A stretch of DNA of 64,000 nucleotides from positions 62,001-126,000 of the forward strand of contig NZ_BOOC01000014.1 in assembly GCF_016863035.1 (NCBI RefSeq), in the 5' to 3' direction. Shown here in pieces: positions 54,410 through 64,000 of the stretch (position 1 is its first letter; every line of letters begins with the position of its first letter). Below the pieces are notes generated by a model. The model searched no databases. It had not been told where the DNA came from and saw nothing but the letters and a program-made list of their open reading frames with translations. The DNA is from Microbispora corallina. GTDB lineage: Bacteria; Actinomycetota; Actinomycetes; Streptosporangiales; Streptosporangiaceae. The translations under genes were made by a program, and so were the position numbers.

Positions 54410-55396
54410 GTGCGTGTCGGTGTGCTGGGTCTCGGCCGGATAGGCGCCTTCCACGCGGCGACGCTGGCGGGGCTCGCCCGCGAGGGCCTGGTGGACGGCC
54501 TGGTCGTCGGCGACGCGGACGGCGGGCGCGCCGAGGAGGTCGCCGGGCGCCTCGGCGTCGCGGTGGGCGACCCCTTCGAGGCCGACGCCTTGGTGATCGC
54601 GACTCCGACCTCCACGCACGCCGCGCTGCTGGTCGAGGCCTGCCGGCGGAGGCTGCCGGTCTTCTGCGAGAAGCCGGCCGCGCCGACCCCCCGGGAGACC
54701 CTGGAGGTGCGCGAGGCGGCCGAGCGGGCCGGGAGCGTGGTCCACATCGGGTTCCAGCGGCGGTTCGACGCGGGCTACGCGGCCGCCCGCTCGGCGCTGC
54801 GCGCCGGTGAGATCGGCCGCCTCGACCGCGTCCACCTGATCACCGCGGACCCCCGGCCGCCGGCCCCCGGGTACATCCCGCTGTCCGGCGGGATCTTCCG
54901 CGACTGCCACATCCACGACTTCGACATCCTCCGCTGGGTGACCGGCCGGGAGGCCGACAGCGTGTACGCCACGGGTGCCAACCGGGGTGAGGCGTTCTTC
55001 GCCGAGGCCGGCGACGTCGACAACAGCGCCGCCCTGCTGACCATGGACGACGGCACGCTGGTGACCCTGCAGGGCTCCCGCTACAACGGCAACGGCTACG
55101 ACGTGCGGATGGAGCTGGCCGGCAGCCGCGCGACCTGGGCCGTGGGCCTCGACGCCCGCGTCCCGCTGCATTCGGCCGACGGGCCCGGCGCCGGCGGTGA
55201 GCCGTGGCCGGACTTCCAGGCCCGTTTCGAGCCGGCGTACGTCCGGGAGATGGCCGCCTTCCTGGAGGCGGCGCGGGGCGAGCGAGAGAGCCCCTGCACC
55301 GTGGACGACGCGCTGGCCGCCCTCTACATCGCCGAGGCCGCCGACCTCTCCCGCAGGGAGGGCCGGGCGGTCCGCCTCACGGAGGTGACGAAGTGA
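54410..55396 (+). CDS. iolG: Inositol 2-dehydrogenase (Gfo/Idh/MocA family)
   Basis: The 328-aa protein has an N-terminal Rossmann domain (VGVLGLGRIGAFHA, residues 3-16) and the EKP motif FCEKPAAPTPRE whose lysine is catalytic. The C-terminal domain has GGIFRDCHIHDFDILRWVTG with the active-site D and H. It oxidises myo-inositol to scyllo-inosose. GTG 54410 follows CAGGAGGG. It is the first gene of six overlapping iol genes. The family also contains scyllo- and chiro-inositol enzymes, so exact stereochemistry is open. Confidence 0.88.
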   Translation: MRVGVLGLGRIGAFHAATLAGLAREGLVDGLVVGDADGGRAEEVAGRLGVAVGDPFEADALVIATPTSTHAALLVEACRRRLPVFCEKPAAPTPRETLEVREAAERAGSVVHIGFQRRFDAGYAAARSALRAGEIGRLDRVHLITADPRPPAPGYIPLSGGIFRDCHIHDFDILRWVTGREADSVYATGANRGEAFFAEAGDVDNSAALLTMDDGTLVTLQGSRYNGNGYDVRMELAGSRATWAVGLDARVPLHSADGPGAGGEPWPDFQARFEPAYVREMAAFLEAARGERESPCTVDDALAALYIAEAADLSRREGRAVRLTEVTK

Positions 55397-56256
55397 AGAT
55401 CGCCGGAGCGCCCATCTCGTGGGGCGTGTGCGAGGTCCCCGGCTGGGGACACCAGCTCGGCCGCGACCGCGTCCTCGCGGAGATGCGCGACCTCGGGCTG
55501 ACCGCCACCGAGCTGGGCCCGGACGGTTTCCTACCGCCCGATCCCGAGGAGCGGCGCGCGCTGCTCGGCGGGTACGGAATGCGGGCCGTGGGCGGGTTCG
55601 TCCCCGTCGTCCTGCACGACCCCGCACGGGACCCGCTCGCCGGGCTGCGGCCGCGGCTGGAGTCCTTCCGCGAGGGCGGGATCGAGGTGATGGTCCTGGC
55701 CGCGGCCACCGGTCTCGACGGCTACGACGAGCGGCCGGTCCTCGGCCCGGCCGGCTGGGAGGCCCTGCTCGGCGCCCTCGACCGCGTGCTCAAGGAGGCG
55801 GCCGACGCCGGCGGCCCGCTCATCACCCTGCACCCCCACGTGGGCACCATGGTCGAGACCCGCGAGGAGGTGCGGCGGGTGCTCGACGGCTGCGCCGTGC
55901 CGCTGTGCCTCGACACCGGACACCTGCTGATCGGCGGCACCGACCCGCTGGACGTCGTGCGGGAGGCCCCGGAGCGGGTGGCGCACGTCCACCTCAAGGA
56001 CGTGGACGCCGGGCTGGCCGGGCAGGTCGGGGACGGCAGGCTGACCTACACCGAGGCCGTGGCGAAGGGGATCTACCGGCCGCTCGGGACCGGGGACGTG
56101 GACGTGGCGGCCGTCGTCCGCGGCCTCGGCATGGCCGGGTACGACGGGTGGTATGTCATGGAGCAGGACGTCGTCCTCGACCGCGACCCCGAGCCGGGGG
56201 AGGGGCCGATCCGCGACGTGAGAGCCGGCATGGACTTCCTCGAGGGCCTCACATGA
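55393..56256 (+). CDS. iolE: Inosose dehydratase / sugar phosphate isomerase-epimerase fold
   Basis: A 287-aa TIM-barrel protein starting IAGAPISWGVCEVPGWG, the typical IolE N-terminus. Metal-binding residues are expected at the E/D/H positions in LITLHPHVGTMV, CLDTGHLLIGG, HVHLKDVD and YVMEQDVVLD. It would dehydrate scyllo-inosose to the diketone used by IolD. GTG 55393 overlaps the iolG stop by 4 nt, and its own stop overlaps iolC by 4 nt. Confidence 0.88.
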   Translation: MKIAGAPISWGVCEVPGWGHQLGRDRVLAEMRDLGLTATELGPDGFLPPDPEERRALLGGYGMRAVGGFVPVVLHDPARDPLAGLRPRLESFREGGIEVMVLAAATGLDGYDERPVLGPAGWEALLGALDRVLKEAADAGGPLITLHPHVGTMVETREEVRRVLDGCAVPLCLDTGHLLIGGTDPLDVVREAPERVAHVHLKDVDAGLAGQVGDGRLTYTEAVAKGIYRPLGTGDVDVAAVVRGLGMAGYDGWYVMEQDVVLDRDPEPGEGPIRDVRAGMDFLEGLT

Positions 56257-57197
56257 CCGAGGTGCTGACGATCGGCCGGATCGGGGTGGACGTCTACCCC
56301 CTGCAGGTGGGGGTGTCGCTCCGGGAGGTCGAGACGTTCGGCAAGTATCTCGGCGGCAGCCCGGCCAACGTGGCCGTGGCCGCGGCCAGGCACGGGCGTT
56401 CGGCGGCGGTGATCACGCGGACCGGCGCCGATCCGTTCGGGGAGTTCCTGCACGACGCGCTGGCCTCCTACCGCGTGGACGACCGCTACGTGACGGCCGT
56501 CGAGGGCCTGCCGACCCCCGTGACGTTCTGCGAGATACGGCCGCCCGAGGACTTCCCGATCTTCTTCTACCGCTACCCCAAGGCTCCCGACCTGGAGATC
56601 CGTCCGGAGGAGCTGGACCTGCCCGCGGTCGCAGGGGCGGGCCTGTTCTGGGCGACGGTCACCGGGCTGTCCCAGGAGCCGTCTAGGTCGGCCCACTTCG
56701 CGGCGTGGCGGGCCCGCGGCCGCCGCCCGCTCACCGTCCTCGACCTCGACTACCGGCCCATGCTGTGGCCCGACCCCGCCGACGCCCCCGCCCTCGTACG
56801 GCGGGCCCTGGAGCACGTGACCGTCGCCGTGGGGAACCTCGACGAGGTGGAGGTCGCCACCGGGACGCGGGAGCCGTACGACGCGGGGAAGGCCCTGCTG
56901 GACGCCGGGCTCGACCTGGCGGTCGTGAAGCAGGGCTCGAACGGCGTGCTGGGCATGACGAGGGACGAGACCGTGACCGTGCCCCCCCAGCAGGTCGAGG
57001 TCGTGAACGGCCTGGGCGCGGGCGACGCGTTCGGCGGCGCGCTGTGCCACGCGCTGCTGGCCGGCTGGCCGCTGGAGCGGACGCTGCGCTTCGCCAACGC
57101 CGCGGGCGCGATCGTGGCCGGGCGGCTCGCCTGCGCCCCGGCGATGCCCACCACCGAGGAGGTCGAGGCGATGCTGGCGGGGGACGCGCATGCGTGA
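56253..57197 (+). CDS. iolC: 5-dehydro-2-deoxygluconokinase
   Basis: A 314-aa PfkB-type kinase with the N-terminal substrate region GKYLGGSPANVAVAAARHG and the C-terminal VNGLGAGDAFGGAL, where the aspartate is the catalytic base. In inositol breakdown it phosphorylates 5-dehydro-2-deoxygluconate. The GRIGVDVYPLQVG start is characteristic of IolC. ATG 56253 overlaps iolE by 4 nt and the end overlaps the aldolase gene by 8 nt. Confidence 0.93.
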   Translation: MTEVLTIGRIGVDVYPLQVGVSLREVETFGKYLGGSPANVAVAAARHGRSAAVITRTGADPFGEFLHDALASYRVDDRYVTAVEGLPTPVTFCEIRPPEDFPIFFYRYPKAPDLEIRPEELDLPAVAGAGLFWATVTGLSQEPSRSAHFAAWRARGRRPLTVLDLDYRPMLWPDPADAPALVRRALEHVTVAVGNLDEVEVATGTREPYDAGKALLDAGLDLAVVKQGSNGVLGMTRDETVTVPPQQVEVVNGLGAGDAFGGALCHALLAGWPLERTLRFANAAGAIVAGRLACAPAMPTTEEVEAMLAGDAHA

Positions 57198-58077
57198 CGA
57201 GGACTACCGGCGGCTGCTGAACGACCGCGCCCGCCATCCCGAGCGCATCGCGGAGGCGGCGGCCGAGCGGCGGCGCAGGCCGCTGCTCGAGGACCGCGAC
57301 CAGCTCATGATCATCGCGGCCGACCACCCGGCGCGCGGCGCGCTCGGCGTGTCCGGGCGGCCGATGGCCATGGCGAGCCGGGTCGACATGCTCGACCGGC
57401 TCCTGGTCGCCCTGTCGCGGCCCGGCGTCGACGGGGTGCTCGCCACGCCCGACGTGATGGAGGACCTGCTGCTGCTCGGGGCGCTGCACGACAAGGTCGT
57501 GATCGGCTCGATGAACCGGGGCGGCGTCCAGGGGGCGGTGTTCGAGTTCGACGACCGGTTCACGGCGTACGACACCGAGGCGATCGTCGCGATGCGGCTC
57601 GACGGCGGAAAGATGCTGTGCCGGATCGGGCTGGAGGACGACCGGACGGCCGGGACGCTGGAAAGCTGCGCCCGCGCCGTCACCGAGCTGGCCAGGCACG
57701 GGCTGACCGCCATGGTCGAGCCGTTCTGGTCCCGCAGGTCCGGCGGGGCGGTGACCCACGACCTGTCGGCCGACGCCATGATCCACGCCATCCACGTGGG
57801 CCAGGCCCTCGGGGCCTCCTCGGCCCGCACCTGGCTGAAGATCCCCGTCATCGACGACATGGAGCGGGTGATGGAGGCGACCACGCTGCCGACGCTGCTG
57901 CTCGGGGGCGACCCGAGCGGGGCGCCCGAGGAGGTCTACGCCTCGTGGGGCAAGGCGCTGCGCCTTCCCGGGGTGCGCGGGCTGGTCGTGGGCCGGGCCC
58001 TGCTGTACCCGCCGGGCGACGACGTGGCGGCCGCCGTCGACACGGTCGCCGGGCTGCTGGAAGGGGCGGGGCGATGA
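57190..58077 (+). CDS. Class I aldolase-like (beta/alpha)8 protein of the iol operon
   Basis: The 295-aa product has IIAADHPARGALGVSG near the N-terminus and TWLKIPVIDDMERVMEATTLPTLLLGGDPSG with a likely Schiff-base lysine, as in the actinobacterial LacD/DeoC-like aldolase group found in iol operons. It probably performs the IolJ step, splitting 6-phospho-5-dehydro-2-deoxygluconate into DHAP and malonate semialdehyde. It is not homologous to the class II zinc IolJ of Bacillus. That role is inferred from position. ATG overlaps iolC by 8 nt. Confidence 0.8.
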   Translation: MRDEDYRRLLNDRARHPERIAEAAAERRRRPLLEDRDQLMIIAADHPARGALGVSGRPMAMASRVDMLDRLLVALSRPGVDGVLATPDVMEDLLLLGALHDKVVIGSMNRGGVQGAVFEFDDRFTAYDTEAIVAMRLDGGKMLCRIGLEDDRTAGTLESCARAVTELARHGLTAMVEPFWSRRSGGAVTHDLSADAMIHAIHVGQALGASSARTWLKIPVIDDMERVMEATTLPTLLLGGDPSGAPEEVYASWGKALRLPGVRGLVVGRALLYPPGDDVAAAVDTVAGLLEGAGR

Positions 58078-58894
58078 GCCACATCCCGTTCGGGACGGCC
58101 GCGGCCGGCCCCTGGGCCGTCCAGGTCACCCCCGAGTCGGCCGCCTGGACGTACTGCGGCCTGCGGATCGCGGACCTCGATGACGAGCCGGTCGAGTTCG
58201 CCACCGGCACGGAGGAGATGCTGGTCCTGCCGCTGTCCGGCTCGTGCGAGGTGGTGGCCGACGGGCTGCGGATGACGCTCCACGGGCGGGAGTCGGTGTT
58301 CCACGGGCCGTCCGATTTCGCCTACCTGCCCATCCGGACGTCCGTGCGGCTGTCCGGGCGGGGGCGGGTCGCACTGCCGGCCGCCCGGGCGACGCGGCGC
58401 CTGCCGGTCCGGTACGGCCCGGCCGCCGACGTGCCGGTGGAGATCCGGGGGGCGGGGCAGTCGACCCGGCAGGTGAACAACTTCTGCTCGCCGGAGGCGT
58501 TCGACTGCGACAGGCTGGTCGCCGTCGAGGTCCTCACGCCCGGCGGCAACTGGTCGTCGTACCCTCCGCACAAGCACGACACGCTCCGCGAGGGCGAGGC
58601 CGTGCTTGAGGAGATCTACTACTTCGAGGGCGGCCCCGGCTACCAGCGGGTGTACGGCGGGCACGACGTGCTGGCCGAGGTGGCGGCCGGAGACGTGGTG
58701 CTGGTGCCGCGCGGCTACCACGGCCCGTCGATGGCCGCCCCCGGCTACGACCTCTACTACCTCAACGTGCTGGCCGGTCCGGCCGAGAAGCGGACCATGG
58801 CCTTCTGCGACGACCCCCGGCACGCGTGGATCCGGTCGTCGTGGAGTGGCCAGCCGATCGACCCCAGGGTCCCGTTCGGGCGAGGTGAGAACTG

Positions 58895-58895
<1 letters not shown>
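58074..58895 (+). CDS. iolB: 5-deoxy-glucuronate isomerase
   Basis: A 273-aa bicupin with metal ligands in SSYPPHKHDT, LEEIYYFE and VLVPRGYHGPS, and the downstream YDLYYLNVLAGP. It isomerises 5-deoxyglucuronate to 5-dehydro-2-deoxygluconate, the IolC substrate. ATG overlaps the aldolase gene by 4 nt, and its stop shares one base with the iolD start (TGATG). Confidence 0.94.
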
Positions 58896-60745
<1,850 letters not shown>

Positions 60746-60769
60746 CCGCCCCGGCCTCGTCGCGGGCGG
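60746..60769. terminator. Terminator at the end of the iol operon
   Basis: CCGCCC (60746-60751) pairs with GGGCGG (60764-60769) around a 12-nt loop in the 25-nt gap between iolD and the convergent MFS gene; it could serve both. Confidence 0.4.
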
Positions 60770-60770
60770 C

Positions 60771-61976
60771 TCAGGGCGCCGCGGGGGCGGGGGAGGCCGA
60801 GGCGGAAGCCGTACGGGGCTCGAAGCCCCGGGCGAGCAGGATGATCACGGCGGAGAGTACGAGCGGCGCCGCGAACGCCACCCGGTACGTGGACGTTCCG
60901 GCGATCACGCCGACCAGGGCGGCGCCGAGAACGAACCCGACATAGTTGAACATGTTGACCCGAGCGATGGCGACGCCGGTGCCCGCGGGGTCGAGCCGCC
61001 CCGCCGCGGAGAACGACTGCGGGGCGACCACGGACAGGCCCACCCCCGTCAGGGCGAAGCCGGCGATGGCCAGGGGCACGCCGGGGGCGGCGACGATCGC
61101 GACGAAGCCCAGCGTGGCGACGGCGCCCCCGGCGCGGACGATCGCGGCCGGGCCGTACCGGCGGACCGCGAAGTCGCCGCCCACCCGGATGAGGAACGTG
61201 GTGGCCTGGTAGGCCCCCAGCGCCAGCGGCACGACCGCCGGAGAGCCGTGCATGATCTTGTCCATGAAGACGGACCCGTAGTTGGAGATCGACGAGTCCC
61301 CCACGTACAGGAACGCCATGGCGAGGCACAGCGGGATGATCGGCCGCCACGGGAACCGCGGAGCCGCGGCGGCGGAGGCCGTCGCGGCGCCGTCCTCCTC
61401 GCCGACGTGCTCCTCGACCGGCCGGTAGAGACCGGCGGAGGCGGCCAGCGAGATGACGACGGCCGGAACCAGCGCGATCACGAACGTCGTGGGCAGGGCG
61501 AGCCCCAGCCCGGCGGCCGTGGACGCCCACAGGGCGCCGATCACGGCGGCGGCGCTCCACAGCGCGTGGAACCCGGTCAACACCGGCCGTCCGTACCGGC
61601 GCTCGACCGCGACCCCCTGCATGTTCATGCCCGCGTCGACCCCGCCCAGGGCGAGGCCGAACAGCACGTTGGACGCCACCAGGGACGGCACGTTCGGGGC
61701 GAGACCGGCCAGGACGACGGCCGCGCAGGCGAGCGGCTGCACCAGCCGCAGCACCCGGCGGCTGCCGAACCGCGAGGCGAGCGTCCCCGCGAGCACGCTC
61801 CCCACACCCGCGATCACGGGCACGACCAGCAGCAGGACGGTGAGCTCGTCGTCGGACAGGCCGTGCTTCTTCTGCAGCGCCGCGACCTGGGACAGCAGCG
61901 TGGCGAACGTGAGGCCCTGCACGAAGAACACGGCGAAGGTGGCGAGCCGCGCCTGCCGGTCGCGAGGAATGGGCAC
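60771..61976 (-). CDS. MFS transporter (YbjJ-like)
   Basis: A 401-aa, 12-helix MFS protein. Features are FFVQGLTFATLLSQVAALQ in helix 1, LASRFGSRRVLRL as motif A, and a cytosolic acidic loop after helix 6. The pattern GVDAGMNMQGVAVERRYGRPVLTGFHALWS is typical of the YbjJ/FucP-like group, whose substrates are often sugars but mostly unproven. GTG 61976 follows GGAGG at ideal spacing and replaces a TTG start at 62006. It converges on iolD, so inositol transport is possible but unsupported by sequence. Confidence 0.85.
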   Translation of the reverse strand: MPIPRDRQARLATFAVFFVQGLTFATLLSQVAALQKKHGLSDDELTVLLLVVPVIAGVGSVLAGTLASRFGSRRVLRLVQPLACAAVVLAGLAPNVPSLVASNVLFGLALGGVDAGMNMQGVAVERRYGRPVLTGFHALWSAAAVIGALWASTAAGLGLALPTTFVIALVPAVVISLAASAGLYRPVEEHVGEEDGAATASAAAAPRFPWRPIIPLCLAMAFLYVGDSSISNYGSVFMDKIMHGSPAVVPLALGAYQATTFLIRVGGDFAVRRYGPAAIVRAGGAVATLGFVAIVAAPGVPLAIAGFALTGVGLSVVAPQSFSAAGRLDPAGTGVAIARVNMFNYVGFVLGAALVGVIAGTSTYRVAFAAPLVLSAVIILLARGFEPRTASASASPAPAAP

Positions 61977-62245
61977 CGCGGCCTCCAAAACATGAGGAGG
62001 GTTCAATTTCGCGTCAGACTAGGAGGCGGCACCCCCGAGGTCAATGGGTGCGCGCACGGCGGGCGACGGGATGCGGGACCCCGCGGCGGGTGACTACGTA
62101 TGTGCGCCGGTCAGGTAGGGCCCCACGGTTTTCCCCGTTTTGGCGAGAAGGCCCGCCACGGAGGCTGGTATTCAGGCGCCGGGGTCCCTCGGCAGTGAGG
62201 GGAACGGGCCGGCGTCCACTTCTCGCCGTGCACTAGGAAGCGCCG

Positions 62246-63160
62246 ATGAACAGCATAGTGAAACGGATGGAACACGCCGAGCGTGTCGCCGAGCGCGCGC
62301 TCGGGCATCAGCGGCAGTTCGCCGCGGACGCGTCCCATGAGCTGCTCACGCCCATCGCCGGCATACGCGCGCAACTGGAGGTCGCCCGTCTCTACCCGGA
62401 CGACGTGTCCGAGGCGATCGAGGGGGCACTGCGGGCCACCAGCAGGCTGGAGGCGATCGTCGCCGACCTCCTGCTGCTCGCCGGGATCGGCGCCGCGACC
62501 CTGGCCGAGAGCGAGGAGATCGATCTCGGTCAGCTCGTCGCCGCGGAGCTGGGCCGCCGGCCCGGCCGCCGCCCGACCCGGCTCCACCTCACCTCGAGGG
62601 TGATCGTCGGAGGGCTGCGGCCGCTGCTGTCCCGCATGGTGACGTGCCTGCTCGACAACGCCGAACGGCACGCCGCCACCTCCGTCCACGTCGAGGTGCG
62701 CAGGGAGGGCGAGCGGGCCGTGCTCGCGGTCACGAACGACGGGGAGGCGATCCCCGAGGCGGAGCGCGAGCGGGTCTTCGACCGGTTCTACCGCAGGGAC
62801 GCGGCCAGGAGCAGGAGCAACGGCGGCCCCGGACTCGGGCTCGCCATCGCCCGGGAGGTCGCCGAGGCCCACGGAGGCCGCATCGCCGTCCAGGACGCCG
62901 AGCCCGGGAGCCGCTTCGTCGTCAGCCTTCCCCTCGCGCCCTCCGGCGAGGTCGTCGTCTCGTTCGCACGGAGGGCCCCGGTGATCAGGTCGCGCGCCGC
63001 GTCGTCCGGGCAGGGTCCCACGCCTCCGCCCGGTGTCGCGGCGCGCGGCCGCTTCACCGAGCGCGGCGAGGCCGCCGCGGGATGTCGTCGTGATCCCGCC
63101 TGTGCCCCCCGGCGGCCTTCCGCGCGGTCACCCATGCCGCGATCTGCGTGCGGGAGCTGA
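62246..63160 (+). pseudogene. Histidine kinase catalytic core lacking its sensor half
   Basis: The 304-aa frame begins right at the region that normally follows a HAMP domain (MNSIVKRMEHAERV) and has the H-box FAADASHELLTPIAGI, the N-box LLDNAERHA, and G boxes with GGPGLGLAIA. No membrane helix or sensor is encoded, and an in-frame TAG lies 9 nt upstream of the ATG. The normal end of such a kinase falls near 62960, yet the frame runs about 60 residues further into the 3' end of the LuxR gene on the other strand. This looks like a 5'-truncated, decaying gene; a soluble kinase is the alternative. No response regulator is adjacent. Confidence 0.6.
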
Positions 63161-64000
63161 AGCCGAGCTTTGTCAGGATGTGCTCGACGTGGCCCTCGGT
63201 GGTGCGCTGCGCGATCACCAGCGCGGAGGAGATCTCCTTGTTGCTGAAACCCTGGGAGATCAGTTCCGCGATCTCCCGCTCCCGCCCGGTCAGCGGCGAC
63301 GGCTCGGGCCCGGCCCGCTCCCCACGCCCCGGGCGATCCTCCCCGAGCCTCTCGTCCGGCTCCGCGCCCGGCGCCTCGTCCGGCCGCGATCCGAGCGCCT
63401 CGGCGACGGCGTCGTCGAGCGTCAGGCGCTCGCCCTGCCGCAGGGCCCGGTCGAAGGCCCGCTCGCCCATCCTCTCGCGCAGGGCGATCACGCACCGTTC
63501 GTGGGACTGCGAATAGCTCGCCACCCGCTGCGTCGACACCCCCGCCGCCCGGCACAGCTCCTCGGCCACGCCGAGCATGCGTGCCGCGGAGGCGTCGCGG
63601 CGCCCGGTCTCGAAGATCCAGCCGAGCACCTCGAAGGTGGTGGCGAGCGCGAGCCGGTCGTCGAAGTCCCGGCCGACCACCAGGCTCTCCCTGGCCAGGC
63701 CCGTCGCCCTCTCCGCGTCCCCGCGCTGCCAGGCGTGGACGGCGACCACCGTCAGCACCCAGGACCTGATCCAGCTGTCCCCGCCGCTTTCGGCAAGGGC
63801 TAGGCTCCGCTCGAACAGCCGCCGCTCCCGGTCCTCCTCGCCGAGGCTGCCTGCCGTGGCCGCGAGCGTCAGCAGGCCGACGAGGGCGGCCAGACCGTCC
63901 CCGGCCGCGGTGTGCCCGGCCACGGCCTCCTCCAGCAGGACGGCCGCCCGCGCGTAGTCGCCGTGCTGGTGGGCGGCGATGCCGGAGACCAGCGAGCCCA
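63054..64000 (-). CDS. LuxR-family regulator with TPR-like repeats, 5' end beyond the window
   Basis: About 315 residues are visible. The N-terminal visible part is TPR-like helical repeats (GDYARAAVLLEEAVAGH, RERRLFERSLALAESGG, GDAERATGLARESLVVG), then an acidic linker and a C-terminal LuxR helix-turn-helix (about 65 residues, LTGREREIAELISQGFSNKEISSALVIAQRTTEGHVEHILTKLG). This matches the C-terminal half of large ATP-binding (LAL/MalT-like) regulators; the ATPase part would be off the right edge. The frame is open to 64000. Confidence 0.88.
   Translation of the reverse strand, partial: GSLVSGIAAHQHGDYARAAVLLEEAVAGHTAAGDGLAALVGLLTLAATAGSLGEEDRERRLFERSLALAESGGDSWIRSWVLTVVAVHAWQRGDAERATGLARESLVVGRDFDDRLALATTFEVLGWIFETGRRDASAARMLGVAEELCRAAGVSTQRVASYSQSHERCVIALRERMGERAFDRALRQGERLTLDDAVAEALGSRPDEAPGAEPDERLGEDRPGRGERAGPEPSPLTGREREIAELISQGFSNKEISSALVIAQRTTEGHVEHILTKLGFSSRTQIAAWVTARKAAGGHRRDHDDIPRRPRRAR

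Overview
This is a chromosomal window from a very GC-rich actinomycete. GC-biased third codon positions, frequent GTG starts, many 4-nt stop/start overlaps, a mycothiol S-conjugate amidase (mca) beside DUF4307 and greA, GTP-type PEP carboxykinase, paired class I and class II fumarases, eukaryotic-type Ser/Thr kinases and an AfsQ1/AfsQ2-type two-component system all point to a filamentous actinobacterium, most likely Streptosporangiales or a close relative. The order-level call is inference. Coding density is high and no gene-free stretch exceeds 300 bp; the longest are 23293-23574, 26912-27180, 30349-30594, 34722-34971 and 61977-62245, and each holds regulatory signals described below. I saw no rRNA, tRNA, CRISPR array, transposase or integrase.

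Layout. 1-5050: a MoxR-type AAA+ ATPase and its VWA partner (cut by the left edge), then a divergent FIST sensor domain protein coupled to a ROK sugar kinase. 5130-10847: LysE exporter, threonine dehydratase, M1 peptidase, RDD membrane protein, and 4-hydroxyphenylpyruvate dioxygenase divergent from an Lrp/AsnC regulator. 10933-20555: bifunctional penicillin-binding protein, DUF255 thioredoxin-like protein, an unknown 386-aa protein, a small membrane protein with a GNAT, the mca/DUF4307/greA block, and an NlpC/P60 hydrolase. 20568-23292: a TetR/MFS efflux pair with a clear operator, divergent from an unknown, probably leaderless gene. 23575-29366: pckG, an ECF sigma/membrane partner pair lying between two copies of the pckG 3' end, and then the most interesting locus. 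That locus is a three-gene, translationally coupled cassette: a TIGR04222-type membrane protein with a His/Cys repeat tail, a DUF692/MNIO iron oxidase, and a DUF2063-like helper. It looks like a RiPP-type modification system whose substrate is a membrane protein tail.

29587-37740: undecaprenyl diphosphate synthase, PhoH-PIN ATPase with a structured leader, an AfsQ1/AfsQ2-like two-component system with a GerMN-like lipoprotein, a transglycosylase-like secreted protein preceded by AfsQ1-box-like and CRP-like sites, and a large family 2 glycosyltransferase. 37798-44241: a putative 3-hydroxybutyrate/oligomer utilisation cluster (dehydrogenase, PucR-type regulator, MHS-type MFS transporter, secreted oligomer hydrolase, alpha/beta hydrolase). 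44309-51565: class II fumarase, two Ser/Thr kinases, class I fumarase. 51749-54342: a 41-aa membrane protein, an EamA exporter and a divergent MocR regulator. 54410-60745: a tightly overlapping myo-inositol catabolic operon (iolG-iolE-iolC-aldolase-iolB-iolD). 60771-64000: an MFS transporter, a histidine-kinase core lacking its sensor half, and a LuxR-type regulator cut by the right edge.

Starts were chosen by ribosome binding site, overlap with the upstream gene and resemblance to family N-termini as remembered. All family calls are by reading of motifs, without database searches.
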